DNA from: Tachypleus tridentatus
Lineage: Eukaryota > Arthropoda > Merostomata > Xiphosura > Limulidae
Length of the DNA stretch: 64,000 nt
Direction of reading: 5' to 3'
Assembly: GCF_004210375.1 (NCBI RefSeq)
Contig: NC_134837.1
Span: 164,465,310 to 164,529,309, forward strand
Below are positions 24,300-35,987 of the stretch, in pieces (the stretch's first letter is position 1; each line of letters begins with the position of its first letter). Below the pieces are notes generated by a model. The model did no database searches. It was not told the origin of the DNA and saw only the letters and a list, made by a program, of their open reading frames with translations. A program made the position numbers and the translations under genes.

Positions 24300-25860
24300 T
24301 GTTGACACAGTAGCTATTTCTCAATCTCCAGTGTTATTAGCTGCCCGGTTCAGTGGTTCTTTGAAGACATTGTGTCAGCTGGAATGTGAAATACTTCTGT
24401 TACTCTCCTGTCTTGTTGCTTACATGATATGGCCAATTTCTCTTTTGATGGTTTTCCACTACTTCCTGTAGATTTGTTTGCCACATCTGCTTGGCTTTTA
24501 CTAGAAATGAGTATTTTCCTCAGTCATATACTCTTTTATTTCCAGGGTCCCTTTATTTTTCATGGTATACCATTCTGGGGTGAGTGCTTCTGAGGCAGGT
24601 ATGCTTTCTCTTTTCAACTTCATACTCGCAACTACTTTTACTATAATTACTACCACCAGTATGCAACAGGTTCTGTCAAAATGAGGTGCCCTGTAAGATC
24701 ATTTAGACACCTACCAGATGATATTATCTTATTATGGATTGCCACTAATGGACATTCATGAAAACAGCTGAAGAGAATCTTACTATTCTTCATGTTGAAT
24801 AAATTGTGATCGGTTTGCTTTGAAAAACATGTAGGGAACTTGATTCACCTATTGCAAAGTTTCCAAAGCTCCATCTTTCAGGATTCCCCAGTACATTTTA
24901 GCACCCCAGGCTGTATTAGTGGAGCTTGAGAATCTGTGGCAGACAAGAGGCTTTTCAACCAAAGTTTTTGAGTGTGTTCAACCACTCTTGGAGAAGAGGG
25001 CAAAATCAGGGGTCCTCCTTCTAGGGTTCCTGGATGTTTTTTTCATATTTCAGTAAGAGTGGCTCCAGCCTTCCTGGGAACCTACTCATAATTTTGGTTC
25101 ATATTTTGCATACAGTTATCTTGTTGGGGAGTGCAAAACCCTTCTCTTCGATCAGTGCCAGTTTCAGTTATCATTCATGGAAGTTGGTTCATTATATCGT
25201 AATTCTGAAACCAAAGCAGTTCCATCCTAAGTCCTTGGTTGAGTGCAGGTTCCACATAATTCGAGGGTTAAGTAGAATACACCTTACCCACTTGGTTAGG
25301 GACTGAGAATGAATGTTCATAATTCCAAACCAGATGAGTTCTGTTCCTTTTTTGAGTATGACATATGGGATCCCATCATTCCGAGACTCAGGTGTTACCT
25401 TTTGGACTCGTTCAGGTGGAGAAGAGAATCTGTCCACTTAAGTGTTGCTTAATTTCTTGTCATTATTCTGATGGTGCCAAATGCAACATTCTGTGGTTAG
25501 TGTATATATATATATATAATATTGTGGTCTAATAGCCATTGCCAGCAACATGGGATATAGGTACTACAATCCCATAATTCCAACCCTGAGTCATAGAATC
25601 TTGGCTGTCTGGTCAGGGGTGGCCTACCTGATGATTACTCATATTCTGTTCTGCCTTTGATATAGGAACTAAGCTCCAAGTGAAGAGCATATATGTTCTG
25701 GAGGTAGAGTGTAATTTCCACACTCTTGTACCATTTTTTTTCTCTTGGTACACTCCTGTGTACCAAGTGCAAATGCTTTGTTTGTGGATCATGCCTGCAT
25801 TGCCAACTACACTTTTATCAATGTGAGATTCTAGCTATAGTGTTGGTGGATGGTAAATAT
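24300..25860. repeat. unclassified less AT-rich stretch, possible retroelement remnant
   Basis: Base composition is visibly richer in G and C than in the flanking intron, and short open frames occur on both strands (+ 25034-25306, - 25192-25437). It resembles the texture of 63.0-64.0 kb. I cannot name a family and found no conserved transposase or RT motif. It contains a short (TA)n at about 25504-25519. Confidence 0.3.
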
Positions 25861-25869
25861 TATTGGAAA

Positions 25870-27800
25870 CCATTTTCAGTTTAAGAAAAATGTTAACTTT
25901 TATTTTTAGATAACTTTAGAAAATAAGCCTTCTAGAGGCTTCTAATTTCCCAGTAATCTTGTGATTTTTAAGAAACTAAATCTGGAATGTAAATGCCACT
26001 TTTCTATTCTTTAAGCCATAATAAATAACATGTTGCTGTTTCCTTTGTTTGCAGTTTATTATTTTTAAAATCCTACTTTTTTATTTACTTTTGCACTACC
26101 AAAATAATTAAGACAACTTGTCATTTTCAGACTTTCATTTATATATCCTGGTAATATTGAAACATGAATGTTTTAAAGTGTCTTTAAAGTTGATATAGTC
26201 ATGTGAAGATTGTATGCAAAAATGGTGGTCAGTTCGCAAAAATGGCCATTAACTTAATTAACTTATAAATATGTAAGGATATTATGATTTCAGAATTCAA
26301 ATAATAAGTAACTGAAACATTGAAGGGAATATTTTACTAATAATTGTGTTGTTTGTTCGTAGTTTAAGTTGAAATTTGCAAATAGGATTTGATTTTATAC
26401 TGTATCTATAAAACTAAATATGTTCTATAATTAAGAACTTTAGTGATTTTCTTTTCCAATGTTCTTTTTTTTTATGTTGTCTCTTAGACATATTCATAAG
26501 AATTTTTGGTTTTTGAAATTTTCTACCAGGAAATTATAAGTATCCAACATTGTCACTATGTTGTAGAAATGACACTAAACATAAAGCATTGGAAAACTAT
26601 CTCCAATTTGCACATCTCATTCAGTGTTGCTAAGACCTGTGTTTAGGCCTGAGTATCATTAGGACACCTGCATTGTTTTATTGCTACTAACAGTAGTAGA
26701 GATCTAGGCTTAGATAAGATCTAAGGTCAGTAATAATTATTTATTTATACACACACAAATGTAGCTTAGATTAGAAAGTAACATACTTAAATTACTTCTT
26801 ACTTGTTCTAATAAGCTACATTTGAATAGCATTTTAATATATGAATAGAAGCTCCCACATGACCTTACTAACCAGCACTGTTTAAGGTAATCTACTCTAC
26901 ACAGACAACATTGATCTATAACCTACTTTACCAATATGTATATGCTCAATCTGAAACCTGGTTTGACAATGTTTTGCTCAATAACATAATAGCAATCAAC
27001 CAAATAACTATAAGATGTCCTGTATTTGCACTGGTATTTAGGACGTGAAGTCATAAATTCATGGTAAAAAATCATGAAATATTGATTTTTATTCAAAGTA
27101 CACTTCCTCTTGGCTGACAAAAAATAGCATTATTAACCCTTTCTCCGTAGACAACTTTTTCTGTGCATGCCTCAAGGTTTTAATGAGTTACATTTAAAAG
27201 TTGATTAAACTATTTTCTTTTTATGATATACTAATAAATATACCCTGAAAACATAGCTCATGATCCATATTTTAATAGTATACAAGTTTAAAGATTTTAC
27301 TTTCAGAAGGCAATATTTAAAATAGAAAAACTAGAATTTTCTAGTGTAAGAATTGTAACATTTTCTCTCTAGGCCTTTTCTTCTTTAATTTATTTACCAC
27401 CTCTCCAAGAAGTAAAAAATGAAATTTAATGTAAATCACTTATTATGATATAATTTTGCTTAGGCATACTATAATTTTCATAGCCTTTGATATTACTTGG
27501 TCTCAGAGACATGAAATCAAATCCATCTTGCCACACCCACTTGTGATGTCCTCTTTATTAGAAATTACCAATAAGTGTTTGAGCTACTCAATATGGTGTT
27601 TCTTATAAACCAATAGAAAGCCATGGTTTTCATCTGTCAAGTGATTTATCATATTGCAATGTTTTCTGTAAATATAATTCCATATTTTGCTTTCAATTCA
27701 ACCTTGATTGCCATGGGAAATGCAATGTGTAAAAATAGGAATCACTTTAGATCAGTTAGGTTAGATTAAGTAAAATAAGTACTACTGTTATTACTAATAA
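25870..27800 (+). other. anoctamin intron, AT-rich, nothing recognised
   Basis: No exon, RNA gene or repeat that I can support. Confidence 0.45.
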
Positions 27801-27805
27801 TAATA

Positions 27806-28090
27806 GGCCAAGCATGGCCAGGTGGGTTAAGGCATTTAACTCATAATCTGAGGGTTGCAGGTTCAAATCCCTGTTACACCAAAATTGCTCGCCCTTTCAG
27901 CTGTTGCAACATTATAATGTGACGGTCAATCCCACTATTCATTGGTAAAAGAGTAGCCCAAGAATTGGCGGTGGGTGGTGATGACTAGCTGCCCCTTCCC
28001 TCTAGTTTTTACTGCTAAATTAGGGGCAGCTAGTGCAGATAGCCCTTGTGTAGCTTTGCACAAAATTAAAAAACACCAAAAAACACAAAC
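27806..28090 (+). repeat. tRNA-derived SINE, near full length
   Basis: The head GGCCAAGCATGGCCAGGTGG (A-box region) and GGTTCAAATCC (B-box) is followed by the body CACTATTCATTGGTAAAAGA, GGTGGTGATGACTAGCTGCC and the CAAAATT(A)n-rich tail. It is inserted in the anoctamin intron in gene orientation. The internal Pol III boxes are those of a tRNA, but the element is not a working tRNA gene. Confidence 0.92.
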
Positions 28091-28094
28091 AAGC

Positions 28095-28917
28095 AATAAA
28101 CTAATAATAATAATATTTTTAAAAATGTTGATGAGTAGCTTGTGCCTTATGGAATTCAAAAGCATAACAAGAGCTGCATATTTGTCATATGATTTACAAC
28201 TTATTAAGGCATGAATAGTAATTAGGGGTTATAAAGGCAATAAAACAATAAAATTTAACAATTTATACATATACACACATTATTATGATCATAAAACTAT
28301 TTAGTATAAATCTAAGTAGTTTAATATCACAATTTAAAGTCCTTCCAGACAGTGTTCTTTACTGATTCAGGGGTAACACCAGTGACAAGGCTTTAGGTTT
28401 AGATATTACACAAAAAAAGTTTGAAATTTTTAAGTCTAAGTATTTTTAATCTAAACATGGAAATCAACACTCAGACTTGTATACGGAAATTCTATATTTA
28501 TATATCTATACAGATACATTTTTAGTAAAAATACTCCATTACAAAATATAATCTTTGGTGTGCAAAAAACTTTTTATGTTTACATATAGCCTGACAAATG
28601 ATGTGAATATATTGTAATACTATAACAAGCACAGAATAATTATTAGGTCAGTTCCTGGGATTGAGCTTGTCGTAAGAAAGTTAAACTATGAAGAATCAAT
28701 CTCTACACAGTTTTTCATGTTAGTCACACACATTCTTTATATTTTTAGGTTTGAAACATTATTTTTTTGGACCATTTGGTCCTGAACAAGTTATTAGTGC
28801 TCTTGCTCACCAACTTGTATCTTATTGTACTTTTCAGTCTTGTGTCCTTTCTTAGATATTTTATAAAGTGGTATTGCCACAGTAATTTTGAAACTGTTTT
28901 TCTACATTTCCTTCTAG
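28095..28917 (+). other. anoctamin intron, AT-rich
   Basis: No feature was recognised between the SINE and the acceptor at 28917. Confidence 0.4.
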
Positions 28918-29015
28918 TGTGGAAGAGGAGGGTGTTTGTTTGAACTCTCTTTGCAGTTAGCTATAACTGTGGTACGGAAGCAGTTTGTTAACGCCGTGGT
29001 GGAAATGGGTGTTCC
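28918..29015 (+). CDS. anoctamin exon: CGRGGCLFELSLQLAI and helix 6
   Basis: The exon reads CGRGGCLFELSLQLAITVV then RKQFVNAVVEMGVP, matching the family's C-x-PGGCLxELxxQLxIIMxGKQ...NNxxE(I/V)xIPK. In mouse TMEM16A numbering the helix-6 Ca2+ ligands N650 and E654 correspond here to the N and E of NAVVE, and both are kept. The usual PGG is RGG. The acceptor TTCCTTCTAG ends at 28917 and the donor GTAAGT begins at 29016, ending in phase 2 after two bases of a Pro codon (usual PK). Confidence 0.92.
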
Positions 29016-29304
29016 GTAAGTTTTTTAGTTAAAATAGATATTTATTGTAATAATTTCATGTAAGAACATTTTCTATGACAGTTGGCTCATTTTGAGACTT
29101 ACGAACTGTGTTGTAGTGTTTTTTCAAAAAGTGATTTTCATGTTTTCAAGATTCGTAGTTTATTAATGTTCAGTCAAACATGTAGTAAGTCAGATTGTAT
29201 GTAAAATTACATTATTTATACATTCATGTCAGCAATAAAACCTGTTTTTATTTTAAAACTAGGTAAAAATATTTTTGTATTTATCTTGATGGCTGTTACG
29301 GCTT

Positions 29305-29434
29305 TACAAAAAATGGTCAGTGTATAAAAAGGGTGAGTGTGTTCATGAAAACCATGCACCCACTCAGTGGGAGGGTGACTACAACTAAATAAACCAAGAA
29401 CAAATGGGTCTTTTTGGTGTATATCTTAAAATGA
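29305..29434 (+). pseudogene. decayed anoctamin exon: WExDYN and GLFxEYLEM region
   Basis: One frame reads KKWSVYKKGECVHENH, then APTQWEGDYN, a TAA at 29386-29388, then INQEQMGLFGVYLKM. The family has a charged linker, W-E-x-DYNL, and GLFxEYLEMVIQFG, so this is the region before and into helix 7. The two helix-7 Ca2+-binding glutamates (E702 and E705 in mouse TMEM16A) align to V and K. A good donor, GTAAGG, follows at 29435, but its phase does not fit the exon at 30376. I cannot place a convincing acceptor, so the left end is approximate. The in-frame stop and lost ligands argue for decay rather than sequencing error. Confidence 0.62.
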
Positions 29435-30375
29435 GTAAGGCTTAAGTTGAACTAAAATAATGATATGAAAATAATTACATTAATAGATAAATATGTTGTA
29501 CATAAAAACTTGAACACGTTAAAATTGTACTTTTTCCATGTCTGTGAAAAATGTTAAATCTTTGACAATGACCTTGTAGTTTGTACATCATTTAACAGCC
29601 TTAAAATCAAGTTATTCTAATTTAAATTAACTGAGTAACTGACTACTATGGAAATGAATGATATATTATTTTAAGTTCCTCCAATGTAGTTTAAAATACT
29701 TTTAGATATTTAATGTATAATAAACAGTAAATATTAAATGTGTGATATGATGATAATGTATGTGAAAACAGTAGTTGGAGCAGCATTTAGAAAGTTTTTG
29801 ATGATGTAGAAATTGATATGAACTGTGTTCATTGCTAAGCCTGAAGGGTTATAATGCTAAGATTAATCATTTGATTCCTGCTGTGGTTATGGGTCAAATT
29901 CCACATTGTACAACTTTGCATTTAACAACAAACAAATAAATTGTTTTTAGTTTTATGTGTTTCAGCTTTTTTTCAGAACAGTGTAATGTATAGAGGAAAC
30001 ATTTATTAAATACCTGTAAAACAGTTACACCACCTCAATGATTAGTATTTTCTGGAACAGCAATTTTAAAGGTCCTTGTCTGTGTTTTAGTTTGTTTGTT
30101 TTTTAAATGAAACATTATTAATATGCTACTTGATTTTGACATTAATGTTTCTGTATTTACTTTTATGTCAAACTAGAAATTAAATCTCTTATTCAACCAC
30201 CTCTAGACCTGAATCTACTACATTAGGTTAGATTTTCTCTATTATTAAAGTTTGATACTTCCAGGAGTCACCACGTGTATTATAGTTATTGTAGTCAATT
30301 AATTACAGTAACTTTACATTATATTTAACTGTCTAAATCATAAGAACTTCCTTAAACATTAAATGTACAGTTTAG

Positions 30376-30509
30376 TTAATAAACGTTTCTGTAATATATT
30401 ATCCTTCTCTTGCTCCATTGTTTGCTATGCTGAACATCATCATAAAAATCAGGCTCGACGCTAGGAAGTTTATTACGACGACCTGTGGCAGAAAGAGTTA
30501 AGAACATTG
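30376..30509 (+). CDS. anoctamin exon: helix 8 and IRLDARKF motif, with deletion
   Basis: It opens LINVSVIYYPSLAPLFAML, then NIIIKIRLDARKFIT, matching [31 protein letters not shown]. After FIT the match resumes in another frame as LRRPVAERVKNIG. Relatives have two more residues here, so about 8 bases are missing around 30472-30480. In helix 8 the Ca2+ ligand E734 (mouse TMEM16A numbering) is Lys here, while D738 of the RLD motif is kept. The acceptor is taken as TTTAG ending at 30375, because TAG is in frame just before; the donor GTGAGT starts at 30510. It ends in phase 1 and joins to 31933 as a Gly codon. Confidence 0.85.
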
Positions 30510-30569
30510 GTGAGTGTACAGTGTGGTGAATACAGTAAGTCTGTTAAGGAGTTAAATTAACAATGTTAT

Positions 30570-31420
30570 ACATTTTTTATTTCAGACAAGTCTCTGATTT
30601 ATCACGTTACGTACATTATGTATTATTGCTCTGAATAATCAGTAATTTGAATGAAGTTGTTATTTAAATATTAGTATGTATTAAAATATAATATTTGCCA
30701 ACAAGATTGACATGTACTATTCTCTTTTTTGACACAAATCTATTAAAATATAAAAAAATAGAAAAACGATACAATTTATAATAACAGTTATTACAAATTA
30801 GGGTTTAGGTACAAGAGTTTTAGAAACAATACTGAGTTTTATATATGATCTAGAACTCGATGTTCTGACAGTCCAGGCCCATGACAGGGAAATTCAATCC
30901 AAGTTAAGACTGTCACACCTCTCTTAAGCTGTCTATTTTGGATGGCTGTGCACTGGTTAAAAGCTGACTTTTTCCAGGAATGCTATTTAATGTCCTTGTA
31001 TAAAAAATAATATTCCAAATTAATGTGCTGAAATTGAATGGTTTGTAAGATTCAAAATATACTACGTACCTGGTCTCCAGTTTTGTAGTTTTATGATTAA
31101 TTGGTGTTAATCACAATTTTTGCTTCTGAGGCCTATATCACACTGACTTTAACTGACTAATAATATTCTTCCTGCTCTTGGAATGTTGGTTTATGTAGTT
31201 TATTGTGAGTTTCTAGAATATTCACCAAAGTTGGAAGATGCTAGTGTTTTCCTTAAATAAATAAATATTAAATCTTACTCTTATCAAATTTCGAGAACAG
31301 ATGGGACTTGTGCAATACATGGCCAACAATATACATCACATGCAAAAAAGAAAACTATAATGAAACAAGCGTAGGTACTAAAACAAATGTATAATGGTAA
31401 ATCTGTTAAAACAGAGAAAT
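30570..31420 (+). repeat. dispersed repeat, copy 2 (partner at 4.3-5.0 kb)
   Basis: Shares TTACGTACATTATGTA, CAACAAGATTGACA, GTTAATCACAATTTTTGCTT, GATGGGACTTGTGCAAT and GAAACAAGCGTAGG, in order, with 4320-4970, with extra sequence inserted between some blocks. It lies in the intron between the 30376 and 31933 exons. Confidence 0.65.
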
Positions 31421-31932
31421 CACACTCTGAAGCTCTTAAAATGTAGACAATAATGTTGTGATACAAAACTTCGTAACATACAAACACTCTTCCATTAACT
31501 GAGTGAGGCCTGATATTAGTAAATAATAACAATCACTTTGACAGTCATGTGTGAACCAATCAGTTGTAAGAAATATTTGGATTTTAGCCTTTTAGGTATT
31601 TTCATTTTCATTATGACATTCAACTCACCCAGATAGTGAATTAATGTAATATTCATACTTTGAAGTTTGTTTTATTTCAAACCTTGATTTTTTTATACTA
31701 AATATACACAGAAGAGTTATTAGAGTTAATTAATAACTCCTGATTAGTCTTTAATGATAAGTCTTAATTCATAACTTAGCTGAGATATATTTGTATATAA
31801 TCCATTTTATACATGAATATAATGTTAATGAAAGAGAATTGTTTTGTAAGCAAAAAAATAATAAAAAGATTAGACAGTAAAGTTATTGAAATATATTCCT
31901 GTTATCCTAAGAGTTTGATTCTATTTTGATAG

Positions 31933-31985
31933 GAATATGGTACAGAATTCTTAATTCTGTTGGAAAGATTTCTGTCATCACAAAT
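31933..31985 (+). CDS. anoctamin exon: GIWYRILNSVGKISVITN
   Basis: Two leading bases complete the Gly codon begun at 30509, then the exon reads IWYRILNSVGKISVITN, matching the family's GIWxxIL..IGKLAVIxNA. The acceptor TTTTGATAG ends at 31932 and the donor GTAAGT begins at 31986, ending in phase 0. The following family segment (FVIAFTSDFIPRLVY) is expected next but is not convincingly present before 33035. Confidence 0.9.
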
Positions 31986-33034
31986 GTAAGTACAGAGAAT
32001 TATGAGCAATGTTTGTACTTGTTCTTAATACTAACTGTTAGTAATACCACGTACATTGATTACAGTGATAAAGGAATACTTCATACACATGTATGATATT
32101 GGAATCATTATAAGTGAAATAAACTCTCTGCATTTCCTTTCAAATTTTATCTGAATTATAAAATTATTTTGAAAAACGTTTGATGTTCAAGGTGACTATT
32201 AAATTACTGTAATTAATGTTATAAGTATAGGTCAGTTCCAAAACTGTTACTCAATATGAATTCATTTAGAATTTCTGTGTATTTTTTCTGCAATGATTTT
32301 CTGAAGCACCTTTAGTTGGTTTATAAAATACATTGATGTGATTTCTTTTTATGAGTCAGTTTACAGGTTTACACCTACTGACCATCGGTTGTTATTAATT
32401 AAAGACCAAATTTTGTGCATTAAAGAATTGTCATGGTGTTGATCCATCACAATTTTGGTGTAATATGAAGACTTAATTGTTACTATCATGAAGAGACAGG
32501 AGTTTATAATGTTTTACAATTAATGTCAACAGAAACAATAAATGATTTTTAACCTTTGTGATCACTTGAAGTACAGTGTCACCATATTATTACTTTATTT
32601 TGGAATTATATAGTATAATAATTCTACATAGTAAATTGATGTTCATTTAATATAAAAAGTAATGATGTAATAAGAAATTTAAGATGAAAATGCTATTATT
32701 TTCTGCTCTATCAAGCATGGTTAGTGATGCAATAGACATTTAACACAGTGAATTTTATTATTATCCACAATGTGAAACCTAGTTAACTGTGTACTATGAC
32801 GTTTACATATGTGAATATTTTTTTCTACATTGTCAAATCCACTTAATGATGTGAAACACTTAATAAGGTTTGTTCCTACACTATCAAACTAAATAATGAT
32901 ACAGTATATTATTTAAGGTGAAAGTATGTTATTTTCTGAACTGTTAATTCTATATTCTCACTTTTTGGACATTGATCATCGCCTTTACTTCAAGTTTTGT
33001 TGATAAAATATTCTACACATTTTCATTTCACCAG
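31986..33034 (+). other. anoctamin intron; expected exon not found
   Basis: The FVIAFTSDFIPRLVY segment should be here. Only weak matches around 32290-32375 were seen. Confidence 0.4.
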
Positions 33035-33146
33035 ATGGGTCACTGAATGGATTTCTGAACTTTACTCTGTCAGATTTCAATATCAGTAACTTTTCTGTTG
33101 ATATGAATATTCTTTCTGAAACTGATACTAGTGTGGAATACTGCAA
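33035..33146 (+). CDS. anoctamin exon: extracellular loop GSLNGFLNFTLSDFN
   Basis: After two bases finishing a codon, it reads GSLNGFLNFTLSDFNISNFS, then VDMNILSETDTSVEYC. This is the loop before the last helices, in relatives reading NGTxxGFVNxTLSxFNVSxF and ending in a Cys. Two N-x-S/T sequons (NFT, NIS) are present, as usual in this loop. The acceptor TTTCACCAG ends at 33034 and the donor GTAAGT starts at 33147. It ends in phase 2 and pairs with 35056 to give Lys, then YQNYRE, as in relatives' CR(Y/F)KDYRE. Confidence 0.9.
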
Positions 33147-33219
33147 GTAAGTGTTAATTTTTGCTTTATTGTTTCAAAGTAACTGAGCATAAAAAACAAT
33201 GTATGTGTGATTAAGAACC

Positions 33220-33520
33220 AATGTGGTGTCTCTTTAACCCAACTAGCTTGGGATACCAGTGTGGTGTCTCTTTAACCCTACTGACATGGGATATCAAAGT
33301 GCACCAATCACAACCATTTTACATAGATTCAAACATTAATCCTAATGACATGGGATATCAAAGTGCACAAATCACAACCATTTTACATCGATTCAAACAT
33401 TAATCCTACTGACATGGGATATCAAAGTGCACAAGTTACAACCATTTTACATGGATTCAAACTTTAAACCTATTGACATGGGATATCAAATTGTGCAAGG
33501 TGCAACCATTTTATTGAGTT
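33220..33520 (+). repeat. minisatellite, period about 68 bp
   Basis: About four copies of a unit containing GACATGGGATATCAAAGTGC, A(C/A)CAATCACAACCATTTTACAT and GATTCAAACATTAATCCTA. Block starts are near 33284, 33346, 33411 and 33474. A shorter AACCCAACTAGCTTGGGATA piece with its own near-repeat (GTGTGGTGTCTCTTTAACCC twice) lies at the left edge. It starts about 75 bases after the donor at 33147. Confidence 0.85.
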
Positions 33521-33639
33521 AGTTTCAAAGTTATCATCCATGGAAGTATTTTCCATCACTGCAACAACATTTTGACCATAATGAACCAGATGCAAGGCAA
33601 TTGAATGCAACATGATACATTTGGCATGTATAAGTGGGT

Positions 33640-33890
33640 GGAACTTATGCCTAGCATGCATAGATAGATGGGTACAGATGATGTCTATCATGTAAAATGT
33701 ATGGATGGAAATGATGTCTAGCATGGTCAAATGTATTGGTAAAGATGATATCTAGTATGCGTAGATATTTCAATGAAGATTATGTCTCGTATGCATAGAC
33801 TTATGGATGGAAATGATGTTTGGCATGTGCAAATATAATGCTGTAGATGATATCTAGCTTGTGTAGATATATGGGTGGAGACAATAAAGG
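33640..33890 (+). repeat. degenerate tandem repeat, period about 45-60 bp
   Basis: Repeated GATGATGTCTA(G/T)CATG, CATAGAT..ATGG(A/G)TGGA and GATGATATCTAG(T/C) blocks in six or so diverged copies, adjacent to the 68-bp minisatellite. Confidence 0.65.
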
Positions 33891-33899
33891 GTCAATTAA

Positions 33900-35055
33900 A
33901 CTACTTAATATCAGTATATATTATTAAACTTGGTATGAAAAGATACCTTATAACTTAAATATTAGTATTACATAAAATTTAATTCTTAACTTAAAAAATG
34001 AATATTTAAATACGTTCTCAGTCTGTACTTCTCTACACAATCAGATGATGCTCTGACTTTTCATTTACAAGTTGTTTTTTTTCTCCTCTTGTGAGGGCTT
34101 CAGATTGTTCAACCAGTTAGAAACATATTTATAGTAGATACTAACAACCCAGAATATAAAATTTCAACCCAAATAACAAACCCTTCTGTTTTTCAAGAAA
34201 TCTGTGTAACAAAAAATGTTGCTTTAAGCAGTAATGAATTTGTTGTTTTTTTATTAACCTAATTGAAGGTTAGTTAGAAATTACAGTAGTTTTACAATTC
34301 TTTTCAAGTGTATTATTCAACATTTTTTGATGTAACATAATTATTCATAGTACAAATTTTATTATCCTTCTATAAACATAAAAAATAATTACAAGAGATT
34401 TCATAATATTCACCATTGGTTTCATTTTTTATTCTAAAAGAAGTAACATTTGTACAAAACTTTAATATATTTTTCTCCGAGGAAGATGGAAGGATTGTTT
34501 CTAGGTTCTGTTTTGTGTGCAGTAAAAAAGTTATACATCTTCAAGAGAGAGAACTTTACTGACTTCATCTTCAGCAACATTTGAAACAACTACACTAACT
34601 CTTTTAATGACTGTATTTCAGGATTGATACACAAATATTGTTCAAATAAAACACAAATAGAACTTGAAGACAAAACACTTGGATGATGTTATTACTTTTC
34701 TGCTGGTACAAATCTATTAAAATTTTCCAGACATCAGATTCACAAAATTCCAGCAAAATCTCCTCACTCAATAGGATTTCAAAGAAACTTTTTTGGAAGA
34801 AAACTATAGAATTAATTTCTAACAATTAGATATTGCTGATAAACTTGCATATTGCTGTTCATATAAGAGCACAAAATGTACTTAGTTGTTTAAGTTAGAA
34901 AGTTAACTTTATTTTTAGAAACTTGACTGAGTACAGATAACAATGTTAAGGTAAAGTTGAAATTTTATAAAATGCAAAACATCCACTATAAAATAAATTG
35001 TTTAAAATGCTGGCTTCTATTTTAAGGTCATTTTATTTCATGATTTTTCATTTAG
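33900..35055 (+). other. anoctamin intron, AT-rich
   Basis: Nothing recognised. Confidence 0.4.
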
Positions 35056-35161
35056 GTACCAAAACTATAGAGAGCCCTCAACAGCAAACAACAAATACGA
35101 ATATAAGTCAACATATTGGCAGCTTGCTACAACTTGCTTGGTTTTCGTTTTTATTTTTACG
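35056..35161 (+). CDS. anoctamin exon: YQNYREP and helix 9
   Basis: One base completes a Lys codon, then YQNYREPSTANNKYEY, KSTYWQLATTCLVFVFIFT. It aligns with the family's YKDYREPPW..NKY....WxxLAARLAFVIVFQ. The usual PPW is PST, and LAARLAF has become LATTCLVF, so conserved positions have drifted. The acceptor TTTCATTTAG ends at 35055. The donor GTTTGA at 35162 is weak, but it gives phase 0 and matches the phase-0 start at 35988. A stop follows directly in frame if the donor is not used. Confidence 0.82.
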
Positions 35162-35987
35162 GTTTGAAACAATTTTTCAAATTATAGATCTTATTTTTGA
35201 TTAAACGTAATTACATTTACAGTTCATTTTTCGTTTATATTAAAATAAATCAATTTACAGTAGCTTTCACTTTAGGACATAAAATACAACTTTCTTTCTT
35301 CAAAAGATAGAATATTTTTAAATGTTAATTATAGAACAAACCTGAGACTTTTATTTACCCAAAGTTTTCAAAACAAATATGAAGTGTGAATAGCTTTTAT
35401 TAAATCACTTTTTATTTGTAATTTAAATGTTTTGAGGAAGCTAAGCACGTGTTTTGGTGTACATAAACCCACAGAACCAGTTGAGAAATGCTTTATTAAA
35501 TTAACTTCAAGGGAGTTGGAAACTTTTTAACATTTACTGCAACTGAAAATGTATAAACATTATAACTATGTACAGTTGTTTATAATGAAGCAACACAAAT
35601 AAGCTATAATAGGTAATACATTTTACTACAGCTAGGACAATCCTAGAATGTTTTTAAAAGCTTCAGTAACATTTACTAAGTTATCCTTCACAAAATGGAT
35701 GGATTAATCATTTTTATTATAAAACTATCCTTTTTTATTACCCAATTCTAAAAGTGTTAGATTTTTTTTGTAGCTTCTGTTCATCCAGTATAATGTTTTT
35801 CTAATTGTGTAGCACTGATACTGTTCTGAATGACTGTACATGCTCATTAGTAATTTAAGAAAAATTCATGATTTAATCATTGTTCATAAAGTTTTATAAT
35901 CTGTACTGGTTAAACAGTGTTATGTAAAAGGATTATGTTTTAAAAACTGCTCCAGTGAAACTTATCATGTTTTTACTTTTTTTTTAG

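Noticed and set aside
32330-32395. Possible anoctamin exon remnant reading VISFYESVYRFTPTD
   Set aside because: Some likeness to VIAFTSDFIPRLVYRY, but it lacks the FIPR core, an acceptor and a donor in the right phase.
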